This document shows positions 1-11,670 of a DNA stretch of 64,000 bases, one piece after another. Below the pieces are notes generated by a model, which saw nothing but the letters and a program-made list of their open reading frames with translations, had not been told where the DNA came from and did not search any database. Source of the DNA: Riptortus pedestris (Eukaryota; Arthropoda; Insecta; Hemiptera; Alydidae); NCBI GenBank assembly GCA_019009955.1, contig CM032232.1, forward strand, positions 69,172,001 to 69,236,000, given 5' to 3'. Made by a program: the position numbers and the translations under genes. Each line of letters starts with the position of its first letter. Position 1 is the first letter of the stretch.

Positions 1-929
1 GAAACATATGTCATCATATGTACTATAAGCAGCAATTGATAAGCCCGTTACACCATACCTCATCATTAAACAATTAGTGTATAAATAGTACAATTTCTAC
101 TCTTCTACCTAGTCAAACATGATATAGATGAAATGAGTCGCAATTGAAGAATTACTGAGGTGAGGATTTTGTATGAGTTTTTTTTACACCTTCATATATT
201 TAAGGTTCATTTGGAAACGGAGCTTCAAATAGCTAATTACATTTTTTTTTATTTAATATCTTGATTTACGTTCAAGTTAATGGTCTTACTGTTTTAATTT
301 GTTGGTGGAGCACTGATAAAGGTCGGAGTGTACTTTACCAATTATAACTTTCAACAAGTTGATGATTGACCTTTCATTAACCTGAGCATTCATTCCAAGC
401 CTAATATAGCCAATCTAAATATGGAGAAATCATAGTAATCTTAAATTATGCAGAGTAATAAAAATACGATTTGTATGGCATCTACATGATTCAGTACGAA
501 GGATCACTTACAGTGAAGCTAGGATTCTGCTTTGCGCTGGTATAGACTGACAAATAAATACAAACCGTAAACTTAAGTAATATTGCATCTTTATTTTTCC
601 CTAATTGTCATCTGACTTGACTGCCAATTGACCCCCGGAGAACCTTGTTAATGGATGTGCTATGAACTAAGAAAGGAAAGTGACGGACAAACATATATTT
701 TCCTCATCAGAATAATCCATAATATTATTTTGGATTCAAAATGAATAATGGAACTAAATGTTTAATGTAAAATTGTTATTAGGAGGTTTATTCTCTAAAC
801 TCTGGTCTGAAAACCACTTCGGGGGGGAAAATGCAACCTGTGGACTTTGTAATCGTGACATATATGTCACCGGGAATTTAAAAACTTGAGCACAATTCTT
901 CCAGAATCAAGGAGAACCCCTGGCTGAGT
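1..929. other. AT-rich noncoding stretch, nothing recognised
   Basis: No reading frame, RNA gene or family A/C/L/S repeat is recognisable here. It contains short homopolymer runs, including a G run near 822. Confidence 0.5.
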
Positions 930-1400
930 TTCTTATATTATATCTAGTGGCAAATTTAAAATTTTGGTACCTATTAGTGTTGTTTTAGGCACGAGTCCAA
1001 TTGTACTTAAGATAATAGTCTCAACCGTGGCAGATTTAAAGTTGTATACATATTTAAGCTCAATAGACAATTCTTGATATTTTCTTAATTTTTCGACACA
1101 GACTTTTTGAATATTCACATCATTGGGTAGTGCAATGTCAATAATATCAGCAGTCTTATTGGTCTTATCAATAAAGTGAATATCCGGTTTGTTATGATGC
1201 AAAGGATGGTCAGTTATCATCGCTTCATCCCAATACATCTTTACATTATCTTTTTCTAATAATTTTTAGCGATTGTAGCAATAGTAAGCGACCTGTCTAC
1301 CAGCACGTTATTGTGCTTTTGTAGGTATTCGGATAGATCAAGTATTTCATAACCAGCCGTAATGTGTTCAATGAACTCATAAGCTTTGTTGCAACACTAA
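930..1400 (-). pseudogene. Non-LTR retrotransposon ORF2 C-terminal remnant
   Basis: The minus strand encodes a 101-residue open segment (1238 to 933). Its pattern, YWDEAMITD, then NKPDI, then DIALPND, then EKLRKYQEL, is one I know from C-terminal regions of invertebrate non-LTR retrotransposon polyproteins downstream of reverse transcriptase. Just upstream on the same strand (about 1400-1255), in another frame, lies a segment with a Cys pair and EFIEHITAGY, which matches the region preceding it in that family. A frameshift or indel near 1255 and a stop therefore break the copy. The PD...D spacing could be a degenerate nuclease fold, but that is inference. No reverse transcriptase domain is seen upstream, so the copy is truncated as well as broken. 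The LINE clade is uncertain. Confidence 0.6.
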
Positions 1401-3540
1401 ATTGTCTAAATTTGTCTGAATCACTATTTTTCTAGAGAATATGATGTGGTGGGAATCACTTGGTCTTGGCTAGTTGTAATGGAACCTTCTGTTTCTGAAA
1501 ACAGCTTTCCAGACGCAAGGCACGCAACAGAATATGCCAAGACTACCTCCGAGTGATAAAAGCGACTGTAGTAACGACCATGAAGTTCCTTATTTTGCCA
1601 TTCCTAATGAAAATGGGATTCAGCTTCAGTATTGTTACTACATTTCAAGTTCAAGGCTGTAATCCCATCATCACGTTTAACAATTTCTTTAAAGATATGG
1701 CTGTCATTCTATCTTATGTAATGTTATCTTCCTGAGACCGACATAGATTTTGAATGTTGAAGGCCTCGGCCACATTCTTTCCTCAGTAAATACACCCTCG
1801 CCAAAGATGAAATCGGATGTTGCATTCTGGCTATAGTCATCTCAGTTCTTATGAGTCTCAGACCATTTTATTATGCCAAAACTATAGACAAGAGACGGTA
1901 TCGCCAATGTATTTGCTGCTTTTATTTTATATCGGATTGAAAGATAGCTGTTAAAAAAGCACTTAATTAATTCATTTTTTAATTGGTATTTTTCATACTT
2001 TTTCTCTATTTTCAGATGTGGTTGAAAACCAAGATATCCTGGCTTCTTAATCTGTCCAAATATAAGGCATTATTCTAAATGAGAATCCAAACTACAATGT
2101 TAGTGTTCCCTCAATTTGGCCTTATTGATATGGTGTTGGTGAAGAATTTTGAGGAGAAGGAATAATATTTCGTCAAGGACGAATAGGAGAAATAATAAGT
2201 TATAAACTTTCCCCAAAGCCAATATTTCAGTTATTTTTTTTACAAGACTGATGGGATGACACTCAAGTTTTATTTGATCATTCAATGTAATAAATTATAT
2301 TGTAGATGGTGTCAGCCACTACTTAAACAAGAAGTTTTTACCTTAAAGTTTAATCCACTGTAAGTCTCTTTAACTTTTAAATTTATTGGAAGGAAAGGAG
2401 GGACAAACTTTTCTTAATTGCTAGCGAAGGCGAAGTCATTATAACCTAGTCAGTGAAGTCTACTGCCTTTCGTTGTCCTTCTTTCGAGCCTTTGTCCGTT
2501 TTCATTCAAGTGTCCTAAAGGGTGGACTTTCTGTGGAGCGATCATTAAAAATCAAAGACCTCCTTTTGAGCCAAAGTTTTAGGCGCGTGATTTGCTCTAA
2601 TTTAAACCCCGTGGTGGCATTGTGTTATGGGACGCGAGTATAATACGGAAATGTTTGAGTTTCTGTTTGACTTTAATAAATACCACACTTTGGCAAACAA
2701 CAGAATTTTGTTCAATTATGAACCGATGTCATGGATAATTGAGCACAGAGCACATGTTATTGCTTGGGGACAGAATTAATTTGTTTACGGAATAGTAGAA
2801 ATAGTATTAATACAAACAAATATGCTTACAGGGAGCTGCAAATTTTTAGACCTATTAACATGGACATGGAGATGAGTTTACAAAAGGTTCTTATTGTAAG
2901 AGAAATGAAGCATTGATTGAGAGCTAAAATCTTCAAGGCATCATAAACCTGTTCTTGGGAAATCGGTCATCTGTTTAGTTTACGCATCCCCTGCGTGATG
3001 GATGTATTGTAGTTACAGGAAGCTATAAGATTTGCTTATCTCACCACCTACTTCTCCTTATCTTAATAACTGTAACAAAGGTTCTGCTTCTGGATTGGAT
3101 CATTATTCCTGCTCTGAGTGACTAGTATAACCGCAAATAACAAGACGCACTGCTTAATTGGGAGGTCAGCTTCTCAAAAATCATTCAACTTTCGGTATTT
3201 TCCTTTAAAAGCAATGCTATTCGTTCCAAACTGCTCTACATGAAAAGATTTCTACATTGAGGAGTGATTTTAACTATCCAGTAGGCGCGCACCTCGTCAG
3301 TACAAGAGTGGGTGAATATCATCTCCAAGATGACTTACCGTCTTTCCTTAAGTATTAAAGTAAGAAGGTTAGTTTTAATTAAGCCAGTACTAATATTTGT
3401 ATAAAAGTTATATTTGACACATTATATGAAGAATATGATGACATGATTTATGATTATATAATATGAAAAAAAATATATTTCACGCATTATCTTGGCTTAC
3501 ACAATATAAAATTGATATATACATATGTTATACATACACA
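1401..3540. other. Noncoding, no recognised element
   Basis: About 2.1 kb of AT-rich sequence with only short open frames (for example 1553-1735 plus and 2100-2285 minus), neither of which resembles a family I know. No terminal repeats, tRNA or SINE seen. Confidence 0.45.
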
Positions 3541-3957
3541 TTATATAGTCAGGTTTTTAAAATAAAATAAAATATTTAGGTAGGTTTTATAAAATGAAAT
3601 ATGGTCATTTCCTAAATAAATTACTTGGGAATTGGTCCCCGCAATATTCAGAAGAGAAAAAATACTACCATAGGCCACCTTGAGAAATACCAGTCTCAAT
3701 ACATTATAAAGTGAACACATTTTATCCAATATCTCCACACCTACTTTGGTTTGATTATAATAGAATTTCCTTTCTCCTGTTCTCTCATTTATTTCTCTAT
3801 CAAATTTTATACTTGATATAGCCAATACATTTCTAATTTTGGACTTATTTTTTTGGACATAAGAAACCAGGGTGCCCTCCTTCCTATAAACTAAGATGCT
3901 TGAATCTATTTCCCTATTTTTTATACTTTTAAGCTCCCTGGGAATATGCCACTGCAC
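3541..3957 (-). pseudogene. piggyBac-type transposase, C-terminal part of DDE domain
   Basis: This 138-residue minus-strand frame is a truncated piggyBac-family (DDE_Tnp_1_7) transposase, an enzyme that cuts and inserts DNA at TTAA. It shows the family order: WHIPRELKS at residues 3-11, then LVSYVQKNK at 30-38, an ISS segment near 47-49, FYYNQTKVGVEILDKM at 65-80, and a FSLLNIAGTNSQVIY segment near 100-114. Full family members are roughly 550-600 residues, so only the last third or so of the catalytic domain is present, without the upstream aspartates or the C-terminal Cys-rich domain. In the family the GVDxLD motif supplies two acidic residues; here the first is Glu (residue 75) and the second is Asp (78). 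The usual conserved Trp after YxxxR is missing. No upstream exon or terminal inverted repeats were found. It is probably a dead fragment, but the frame is free of stops throughout. Confidence 0.8.
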
Positions 3958-4998
3958 TACTTACAAAGGTAGTCGCGCGGGATCTCACAGATGCTTCAAG
4001 GTCATACGCTACACTGGATAATCAGAAAAGGGTTGAAACAACATGGTGCAGGTTCTATCCTCTACACATCAGTTTAAAAAGTCTCTTCATGTCATCTCTC
4101 AGATGACACGCGACTATAGGAGTGTTAAATAATCCCACAATTTCACTATCAATAAATAGAGAACATTGCGAAATATTAGACGATACTTTCCTTCCAGTTT
4201 GATTACTACTATTTTATGGTAGACTTTAACCAACTACTTACCTTTACCCATTACTTAGGTTCTAATTGTGGGTCTAACTTCTTATTCAAAATAAGTACTC
4301 AATTCTATCAGAATATTATGTGATAACATTTAAGTGTTAGAAAAAGGTGAAATGGAAATGGAAAGAAACTTTTATGGACCTGACATGTTGGCGAAAGGAC
4401 AAGAAGAGGAGAGAGTGAGTGAGACTTCTGATTGATGGCCTCATTGATAAACATTAAATCAGCTGTTTCGAAAGACGCTGAAAACTTTAAGCTGGGAGGG
4501 GTTTGCTATAAATCAACGGCTTCCTTAGGGTTATAGAGCTTTTTCTTTTTTTTTTCTCAACTCCCATCATTGCCCGGAACAAACTTCTTTTCCTTCTTTG
4601 AGTCGCCATTTAAACATCCACCAAATGGAATAAGTGCCTTCATCTGCCCATTTAAGAACTTCATTAAATCCCCGAATTATCAGCAGATTTCTATTGTCAA
4701 AGAAAAACCACCAATTTAGAATATTTCTTGAGGAATTCCATAAATAACAATATAATTGACAAACATAATCTCTTTTTCCGCATTATAAAACAAATTGATG
4801 GATTTAAATTTTTTTTCTGTCATCTTTTTTTTTCTAGTTTTTAAATATGTCACTGTCAAGGCCTCTCTCGTGGACAATGGTCAAAATCCCCGTGGTTTAT
4901 TTAAAATATAAGCAGAAGTGAACAATTATATTGATAAACAATAGTCAAACATACTAAACCAATGTTGAAGGAATCTATATGAGCTTAAAACATAACAA
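3958..4998. other. Noncoding flank of the piggyBac remnant
   Basis: About 1 kb with no convincing coding sequence. The transposase frame does not continue convincingly above 3957. Nothing else recognised. Confidence 0.45.
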
Positions 4999-5440
4999 AA
5001 AAGTTCGTCGCACATGGGATGCGTCAACTAAGCAGATTTCCTACGTGCGTCACGTATCTCACAATCTAAAACTTCCATTAGAACAATATTTAGTCTTTAG
5101 ACTTCAAATAAAGTTCTTCATAATATAACAGGTTATTTTTAATATGACATGAGTAGGAATGGGAGTTTACTGCCGTGCGATAACTAAACAAATGCAAATA
5201 TATCGGTTAATAATCAAAGTAGTGAACGAAAATAACATCATTTCTAGACACATTAAATTAGCAGATAGATTGGTTTTATACAATTTTTCGATCCGACGCA
5301 TAATAATGGAGATATTAGGAATTTTCGAAATCCCCCTTTAACACCCCCCCCCTCACGACGATCTTGATTTGAAAATTTTAATTTGATCTATAGTATACTT
5401 ATTATCATTAGTGTACCTTTTAACCGTATCAGTCAACACT
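4999..5440 (+). mobile_element. Family A (HINE-like) element, 5' part
   Basis: Starts with a diverged family A 5' terminus (AAGTTCGTCGCAC) followed by the AAGCAGATTTCC subterminal repeat, then family modules including the GAGTAGGAATGGGAGTTTAC and ATTTTTCGATCCGACGCATA segments. No 3' hairpin follows. Instead a second copy in the opposite direction ends at 5776. Confidence 0.65.
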
Positions 5441-5454
5441 AAACTTGGTATTTT

Positions 5455-5776
5455 TATTGGCAAAAATCGGACCTGGAAAAGTGGGTTTTAGAGGGGAGGA
5501 GTTTAGGAAATTCAAAATATTTCCGTTAATGTAAGCCATGCAATAATGTCATATAACCAGTCTTGTTAAACTATTGTTGTTCTACAATTGTTATTTTTGG
5601 AAGTTTTACGCGAGTTATTCGTACTTTATTGTTTTCCGCGTTCAGTAACCCTCCCTCACCTCTACTACTCATTGGTTTTTACATATGAATAGTGAATATA
5701 TAGTGAGATAAGATCGCGTATGTGTTAAACTAGTAGGAGGGAAATCTACTTAGTTTACGCAGCGTGATGGACTTTA
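5455..5776 (-). mobile_element. Family A (HINE-like) element, 5' part, inverted
   Basis: Reads inward from 5776 on the minus strand: AAAGTCCATCACG, then a diverged GTAGATTTCCC subterminal repeat, and modules also seen at 22950-23327. With 4999-5440 it forms a composite having two family A 5' ends facing inward. Confidence 0.6.
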
Positions 5777-6589
5777 TGCTAGCCGACTTGTTGTGTTGCC
5801 TTCATGTGAGAGAAAAGGGTCCCTCCAGTTATGTGCTCCTCTAGTCATGTCCTGTTTTTTCTGCCACTTGGACCTATGTATACCACCTTTCAATCTGGGC
5901 AAGAGATCCTATAAACACCGGACCCATCTACCGCCTTCAAAGGCTCCTTGAAGCGCGAGAAAAGGCTTTTTCAGTTCGTCTAAGCTCTTCAACGAGCTCC
6001 AATCCTCTCCAAGACAGGGTCATAGTAGGAATGGACAGTGGAAATGTCTGTTTCTTTTCCTTCATCTCTTTTCCAACGCCGTTGGCTTCTTATTCTTTAA
6101 AAATGTCCAGCCAGAGTCCGGGTTCACTACATTTTCCGTAATTGACGAATTGCACTCAACTTCTGCCTCATATTCCTTAGTTTCCAAATGCACGTTAAAC
6201 AGTCAATCAGTGAACAAAATATGATCCGTCATTTTGTATTGAGTAGTCAGAAGTGCCTAGGGGCTCCATCATCAGATCAACAATGCGTAAAGAGGTATAC
6301 ATATTTTGGTGGCTATAAAAAGTATAGTTAATGATTGTGATATTAAAAAGTTCCTGATAGCTAAGCTAATATTTATAAAAAAAAAAAATATCTTGTAGTA
6401 AATTTTTCAATCCCATTTATTGTTGCCTATCACAACAACAATAAAGGACAGACTTGAAGATGATGCCCACTCATCAAAAGTACTGTTTAAGTGCAGTCTG
6501 CAATTATATTTGAACAACTCCGCCGATAATGTTGACAATGTTATTATGAATACTGAGGAGCCAAACCATTTCTTGAAATACCATCATAT
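5777..6589. other. Noncoding, nothing recognised
   Basis: About 0.8 kb between a family A copy and a solo LTR. An open frame at 6420-6611 runs into the LTR and resembles nothing known. Confidence 0.45.
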
Positions 6590-7193
6590 TGTTGAAAAAA
6601 TACGGACATGAAAAATTAAAGTAATTCACATGTTTAAGAAGTACGAAGTGCATGAAAGGAACCGCCCGGAGGAAGGACGTTTGGAGCCAAAGAATGTTCT
6701 CGGCGATGCCCGTTTGGATCTAGACTTGTCTGAACAGTTTTCTTTGATGTCTTCGCTCGTCTATAAAAACGGTCCAGCTCGCTCGAGAATTTGTTTGTTC
6801 TTGAAGTGAATTACAGTGCGATCAGTGCAGCTTTAGTGAACAGTGCATTTAAGTTGCAGTGCGGTAAAGTGTGCAAATAAGAAGAACAGTGTAGTGGCAT
6901 GTTTATGTAAAGTACAGTGCAGTCCCGTGTTTATGTAAAGAACAGTGCAGTACCGAGTTGTTTGTGAAAATCAGTGCAGTGCCGTGTTTCTGTGAACTTC
7001 AGTGATCGTGAGTTATTGTACTATGTAATAAGAAATGAAGTTATCAGTGCACTGTGAATAAGAGTTAAGAATAATTTATCAAATGTGTAGTGCATTTTCA
7101 AATAAATTGTGCATTGCTAAAACTTTGAAGCTTGTGTGACCAAAAGAACTCTAAGAAACAACATTTATTACTGTTTTTGTAATAAACGTAACA
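6590..7193 (+). mobile_element. Family L solo LTR, copy 1
   Basis: A 604-bp unit beginning TGTT (diverged from the TGTTACG of copy 2) and ending CGTAACA, flanked by ATAT at 6586-6589 and 7194-7197. It has a TATA box (TATAAAA, 6762-6768), a run of imperfect AGTGCAGTGCCGTG motifs downstream of it, and an AATAAA at 7101-7106. TG...CA ends, a short target duplication and promoter plus polyadenylation signals are LTR hallmarks. No internal retrotransposon sequence adjoins it, so it is a solo LTR. Ty3/gypsy-type origin is inference. Confidence 0.75.
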
Positions 7194-7197
7194 ATAT

Positions 7198-7904
7198 TAA
7201 TCTTTTTGTTGGTCTAGAGAAAATGTCTAGAAAAAAACACAATTAAAGTAAACTCAGTTTCACTAAATATACTGATCTACGTGTGATTATTAACTAATCT
7301 ATAGCACTTTTGTTTTATAAATAAAGGGTATTTTAAGAGGGCCGTGCTCTGTTAAAAGGTATCGATCTAGGAGAGAAGAAAGTTTCGAAAGATCCTGAAG
7401 ATGATGGCCCTCTAATGATTTTATAATGACTATGAAATGACTATTATTGAAGTTTTACTTTACTTCTTAAATGATGTACTGATGAAGGAAGGCACCTGGA
7501 AAGGAAAGAAAGAGAAAAAAATAACGGAAATTAATGAACAGAAGAAATTGAGTCCTTATAAAAAATTAATCCTCTAAGTACTGAGAGACCGAATTAAGTG
7601 TGTTAAGATATTAACTTCTAATTCACCTTATAATTATGTAGAAACATTCCTTTACATCGTCCCCACCAGATCATTCATCACGATACAACCCATACTTCTG
7701 TCAGATTGACAAGGAGCCTCCTATTTTATATTTTAGAATTGTATATATAGTTTTTCCATACATGTTATAATTCTGTTCACTGCAACGTTTTAGAGTTTCT
7801 ACGAAGAATTCCATATTTTATTTGTTTTCTAATTTGGTTTACTAAATATTTTGAAACAAAGTACAAAACTAAAAATGTAGAACTTGTGTGGTTCGTTTTA
7901 CATA
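7198..7904. other. Noncoding, nothing recognised
   Basis: AT-rich sequence between LTR copy 1 and the next family A piece. No coding signal or repeat recognised. Confidence 0.45.
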
Positions 7905-8118
7905 TATATACAAATATGTATCTAATATATATAAGTCTGTTAACGCTCAATAGGTCGTAATTTATTTTTGATCGTTACCAAGCACGATATTTAATTTTTT
8001 TTATGTAAAACAAATGTTCTCATTCATTAACGGCTAAAATTAGACCAGTCAGAGGTGTTTTAAGCCATTAGTAAACTCCCATTCCTACTCGTGTCATATT
8101 AATAATAAGCAAATATAT
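7905..8118 (-). mobile_element. Family A variant, piece left of LTR copy 2
   Basis: Contains the reverse complement of the conserved family A core (GTCTGTTAACGCTC, then GATCGTTACCAAG, then a diverged TTAACGGCTAAAATTAGACC). It then enters the TAAACTCCCATTCCTACTCG module, at which point the solo LTR interrupts it. Confidence 0.65.
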
Positions 8119-8743
8119 TGTTACGAAAACTCCGTACATGAAAGATTGAACAGAGGTAGTCACGTATTTGAGAAGTACGAAGGAGATGAAAGGATCAGAC
8201 CGATGGAAGGACTATTGGCGCCTGAAGTGTCTACTGGGGCCGGGACTGTTATAGACTACGCGTCTAGTCCCTTCGAGACAGTTTGCTTTGATGTCGCCGC
8301 TCCTCTATAAAAGCGTACAGCTCGCCCCGACAATTAGTTTGCTCTCAGTTGTCTTCAAGAGATCAACAGTGCGTTCAGTGCAGCTTTAGTGAACAGTGCG
8401 TCTCAGTTCCAGTGCGGAAAAGTGTTTCATGTGAAGAAAAGTATAGTGCCGTGTTTAAGTAAAGGACATTGCAGTGCCGCTATCTTTGCAAAAATCAGTG
8501 CAGTGCCGTGTTTTTGTGAACTTCAGCGATCTATTTGTGAGTGAGCTATTGGGCTGTGCAACTGCAAGATCTGAAGCTGTCAGTGTATACTGCGAGTAGT
8601 AGCTAAGAACAATTAGCCAAGTGTGCAGTGCTTTGTTAAATAAAATGATAAAAAAACTGATAAACCTTATGTTTGTTTAATTTTCCAATCCAAAAGGACT
8701 CTAATAAACGACGTTTATTACTGATTTTGTAAAAAACGTAACA
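8119..8743 (+). mobile_element. Family L solo LTR, copy 2
   Basis: 625 bp, starts TGTTACG and ends CGTAACA (7-bp terminal inverted repeat). Flanked by ATAT at 8115-8118 and 8744-8747. TATA box TATAAAA at 8306-8312 and AATAAA at 8639-8644. It interrupts a family A variant, pieces of which lie on both sides, so it is younger than that element. Confidence 0.8.
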
Positions 8744-8747
8744 ATAT

Positions 8748-8990
8748 AATCAAACCATTTATTTCTAGGTTAAATACCATATACATCAATAGATGTTTAC
8801 TAGGTGAGATTCATCAGAAACCGTTGTGCGATGACGTCATCAAATAAGGTTTTATTTCTTGACTCGATAATGTTAATTTGATTTATACCATACTCGATAT
8901 TCAACACTAAAGATCATAATCATTAATGGCTATTATCGGTCTAGGAAATGGGCGGGGAGATTAAAGTATATTTTGAAAATTCAAAATTTT
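8748..8990 (-). mobile_element. Family A variant, piece right of LTR copy 2
   Basis: Continues the element interrupted by LTR copy 2. It shares with 47760-48000 a module containing a TGACGTCA palindrome (8832-8839) and the ACCATACTCGATATT segment. TGACGTCA is a CREB/ATF-type site in sequence; function is unknown. Confidence 0.55.
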
Positions 8991-9836
8991 ATTTAATTAT
9001 TTTAAATATAAAATTTAATGATTTTTAGTTTCAAATTTTAATTTAATGATATTTATGAACATTCCAGATTTTATTTAATTATGTTCATTATTAAATATTA
9101 TACTTTTTAAGTGTTCATTTCTTCATGCAAAAAATTAAAATTTTAGGTTATCAATAATTCTTTTGGCAAGTTTCCACCTGGTATTCCAACTTCTCGTCTT
9201 GTTCGAAATTGCTTTCAAGAAGGAAATGAGTTAGTAAAGTTCTTCTGAGTGGGTAGAATACAGTTGAAATCGCCTTTCTTTCATCATGACAAATTTCAAA
9301 AGTTACCGTTGTGACATATAAGGGCTTAGGCAAGAAGCTTTCGACGGAATGTCACGATCTTCCAAGTTTTCTTCCTTTTTCATCTTCAAAGGACTTCTTT
9401 AACACTTCATGGAAACTTTCAAATCTTTTATTAGAAGTTTAGAACTGCTCACTTCGAAAAAAAAAGAAAACTAAATATATTATAGGTATTCAGAAAAACA
9501 TTGTTTTAATGTGGAACTCATTCAATGTTAGATTTTCAGAGTTAATAAAATCAATTACTGAAAATCCATTCACAAGACTCTTAAAACGGCCATTCTTTTG
9601 TAACACCATAACTAGAAATACTTTCACACTAATAGAAAACACTTATTATGTTTTCGTCGTATGAAATCGTTTCAAATATTTTAACTTTAGCCAGGCTCAT
9701 CTCAAGAACTGAGTACTCATTCTATGATGTTTCAATACCACCGTTACCCTAAAATGCTACCACAAAACTTACAGGACACGAATAGATTATGAACTGCAAC
9801 TAAGATGTTGAATCAACAAGCTTCTTAGCCCCTTTC
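8991..9836. other. Noncoding, nothing recognised
   Basis: AT-rich; begins with several short repeats of a TTTAATTAT-like motif (8980-9090). A 60-codon minus frame at 9151-9333 is not recognised. Confidence 0.45.
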
Positions 9837-10294
9837 CTAATAAAAGATTTGTCTACGCTCATTCACCAAAAATGACTCATTTTCAGCCTGAGGGCTCGCT
9901 GAAGAAGATTCAATTTTAAAATTCCACCTACACCAGTTTAACAGAAATTTCACAGCCACGCAATAAACTTTAGCGCATGCTTTGAACAGAGCTACGAACA
10001 TTACAGAGACTATCATAATTCCTAAAAGTGTAGTCACTGGCCTCGATGAAGTAATGATGGGAAACATCTAAGTATAAAAGATTTTGAGTTATAATCATTA
10101 TCTCTGTAGGAGAAAGACTGTCTCTATTGTTAGAAGTGTCAAAACTAACTGATTCTAAAACCAGTCGATCATTAACATACCAAACACCATCAAGAAAAGG
10201 AAAGTGTTCTGTCGAATAATTGAAAACGTTAAGCCCACTTTCAATCACGTGGTTGAAACTAAATCCTTTCCATTTATTTCTTATTTCCTTCCTT
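9837..10294 (-). pseudogene. Broken glycoprotein-like reading frame (possible viral-type envelope remnant)
   Basis: Two overlapping minus-strand frames read like one broken protein. The upstream frame (open from about 10294, usable to 9970) gives a soluble, ectodomain-like stretch with a PFLDGVWYVNDRLV segment. The second frame (10067 to 9837) gives a strongly hydrophobic segment, LLGIMIVSVMFVALF, followed by a Cys- and Lys-containing region and an acidic, Ser-rich tail. The switch needs a one-frame shift in the 9970-10067 overlap, and a stop lies just upstream of 10294. Ectodomain, membrane anchor, short tail is the order at the C terminus of class I or III envelope glycoproteins of errantiviruses and of arthropod RNA viruses. 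I cannot assign a family, and it may be an unrelated membrane protein or chance. No polymerase or other viral gene adjoins it. Confidence 0.25.
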
Positions 10295-11410
10295 CAAGAT
10301 TTTATGAAATTTAATTTTCTTTATATCGAAAGGTCGAAATAAATTCAACTGAATATTTATTGTCAATATTCTTCTCCATAATAAATATGTTATGTTACAA
10401 ATAAAAATAATAATAATAATGAGAAACACTTTGACCAAAGGTACTCTTCAAGGTTCGTTCTGAAAAGAATATTTGAATGTCTCTTAATGAATACGAACCG
10501 GAATTCATATTTTTTACAAGAATATTCAACGGTTCAGCGGCGTTTTATTCAGTAAATCTTCAAGGATTTAGATTTTGAAATGTTTCATCTTTCCTTTTCA
10601 TTGTGATGAAATTAATTCACTCATTGATTCATTATGATTTATAAATTACATCATATCCTGTGGTTTATGTCGATTTTTGCCTAATGCAAAACTTGGAAAA
10701 AATCTTTACGGCTTCCTGAGATATTCGCATGTAGAAAAAAATAAACCAACTATTTAAAAGGCAACACCTAGTAGCGCTTAAAATATATGTGAGTTGATAC
10801 TGCAATAATCCCTGAACACTACCAAATACATTTATGAATTGATATAAATTGCTGAATTTTAGGGATTGTCGTATTTTAACCATTAGTGGCTTAACACGGA
10901 ATATTAACAACCATTATAGTACATTAGATGTAAGTGTTATTTATATTTGTGTGTTAGGTATATTTTTATAACAAGAAACTTCTTCCTAGTTTCTTCTTCG
11001 GAAACCCATAGCGATCAAAGGCTTCATATCACCAAAATCAACGGAGTGCACATACCATTGGCGGCAAAGTTCCCCCTAATTCGGTCTCCCTTTATGCGTT
11101 CTACAGCCAGCTACACCTAGGTGTCACGCGGGTTTGTACTACTTCCGGGCCCGAAAGCTTTAATGACGCTGTCGTATGACGTTTAAACGTCTGCCTGAAG
11201 TAAACATCCGATACAGCACGTGAAAAGACTGACAAAGGCAAGGAAGGAGTTTGGTAGTCATTTTGAAGGCGTATTTAATCATCGAAGGTCACACCATTTT
11301 CAAGATTTTGTTTTTTGGGTCATTATATTGACAAGCCACACTTACTTTATAAAAATGCCTTAATTTTACCTTAGTTAATATTATTAAAACTAATTATGTT
11401 TAATTTATAT
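10295..11410. other. Noncoding with a GC-richer patch
   Basis: Mostly AT-rich. A patch at about 11040-11230 is richer in GC and CpG and ends with a perfect 14-bp palindrome, GACGTTTAAACGTC, at 11178-11191. No coding frame recognised. Confidence 0.45.
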
Positions 11411-11670
11411 CAATATTTTGGTCCTATTTCAGCCATTAACAAACATGATTGTTATTTTTAAATTCGTTTAAATATCGAGTTTGGTAACGACTTAACAAAA
11501 AATGCGACCGCTATAGCTTTAACAGCATGTATGTATGTATATTTATTTATTTTTATTTTAAACGGACTTCATTTTCGTCGTCTTCTAGGTAGGATCTATA
11601 GACATTTCAGGAAATTCTTCGTCATGAGTATGGTTTCTATAGCTGATTTCCCTCAAGGGAAATGTGCTAA
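11411..11670 (+). mobile_element. Family A element, 3' part
   Basis: Carries the TTTCAGCCATTAAC and GAGTTTGGTAACGA core, a degenerate central tract and the 3' terminus TTTCCCTCAAGGGAAA followed by TGTGCTAA. The 5' half is absent. Confidence 0.7.
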
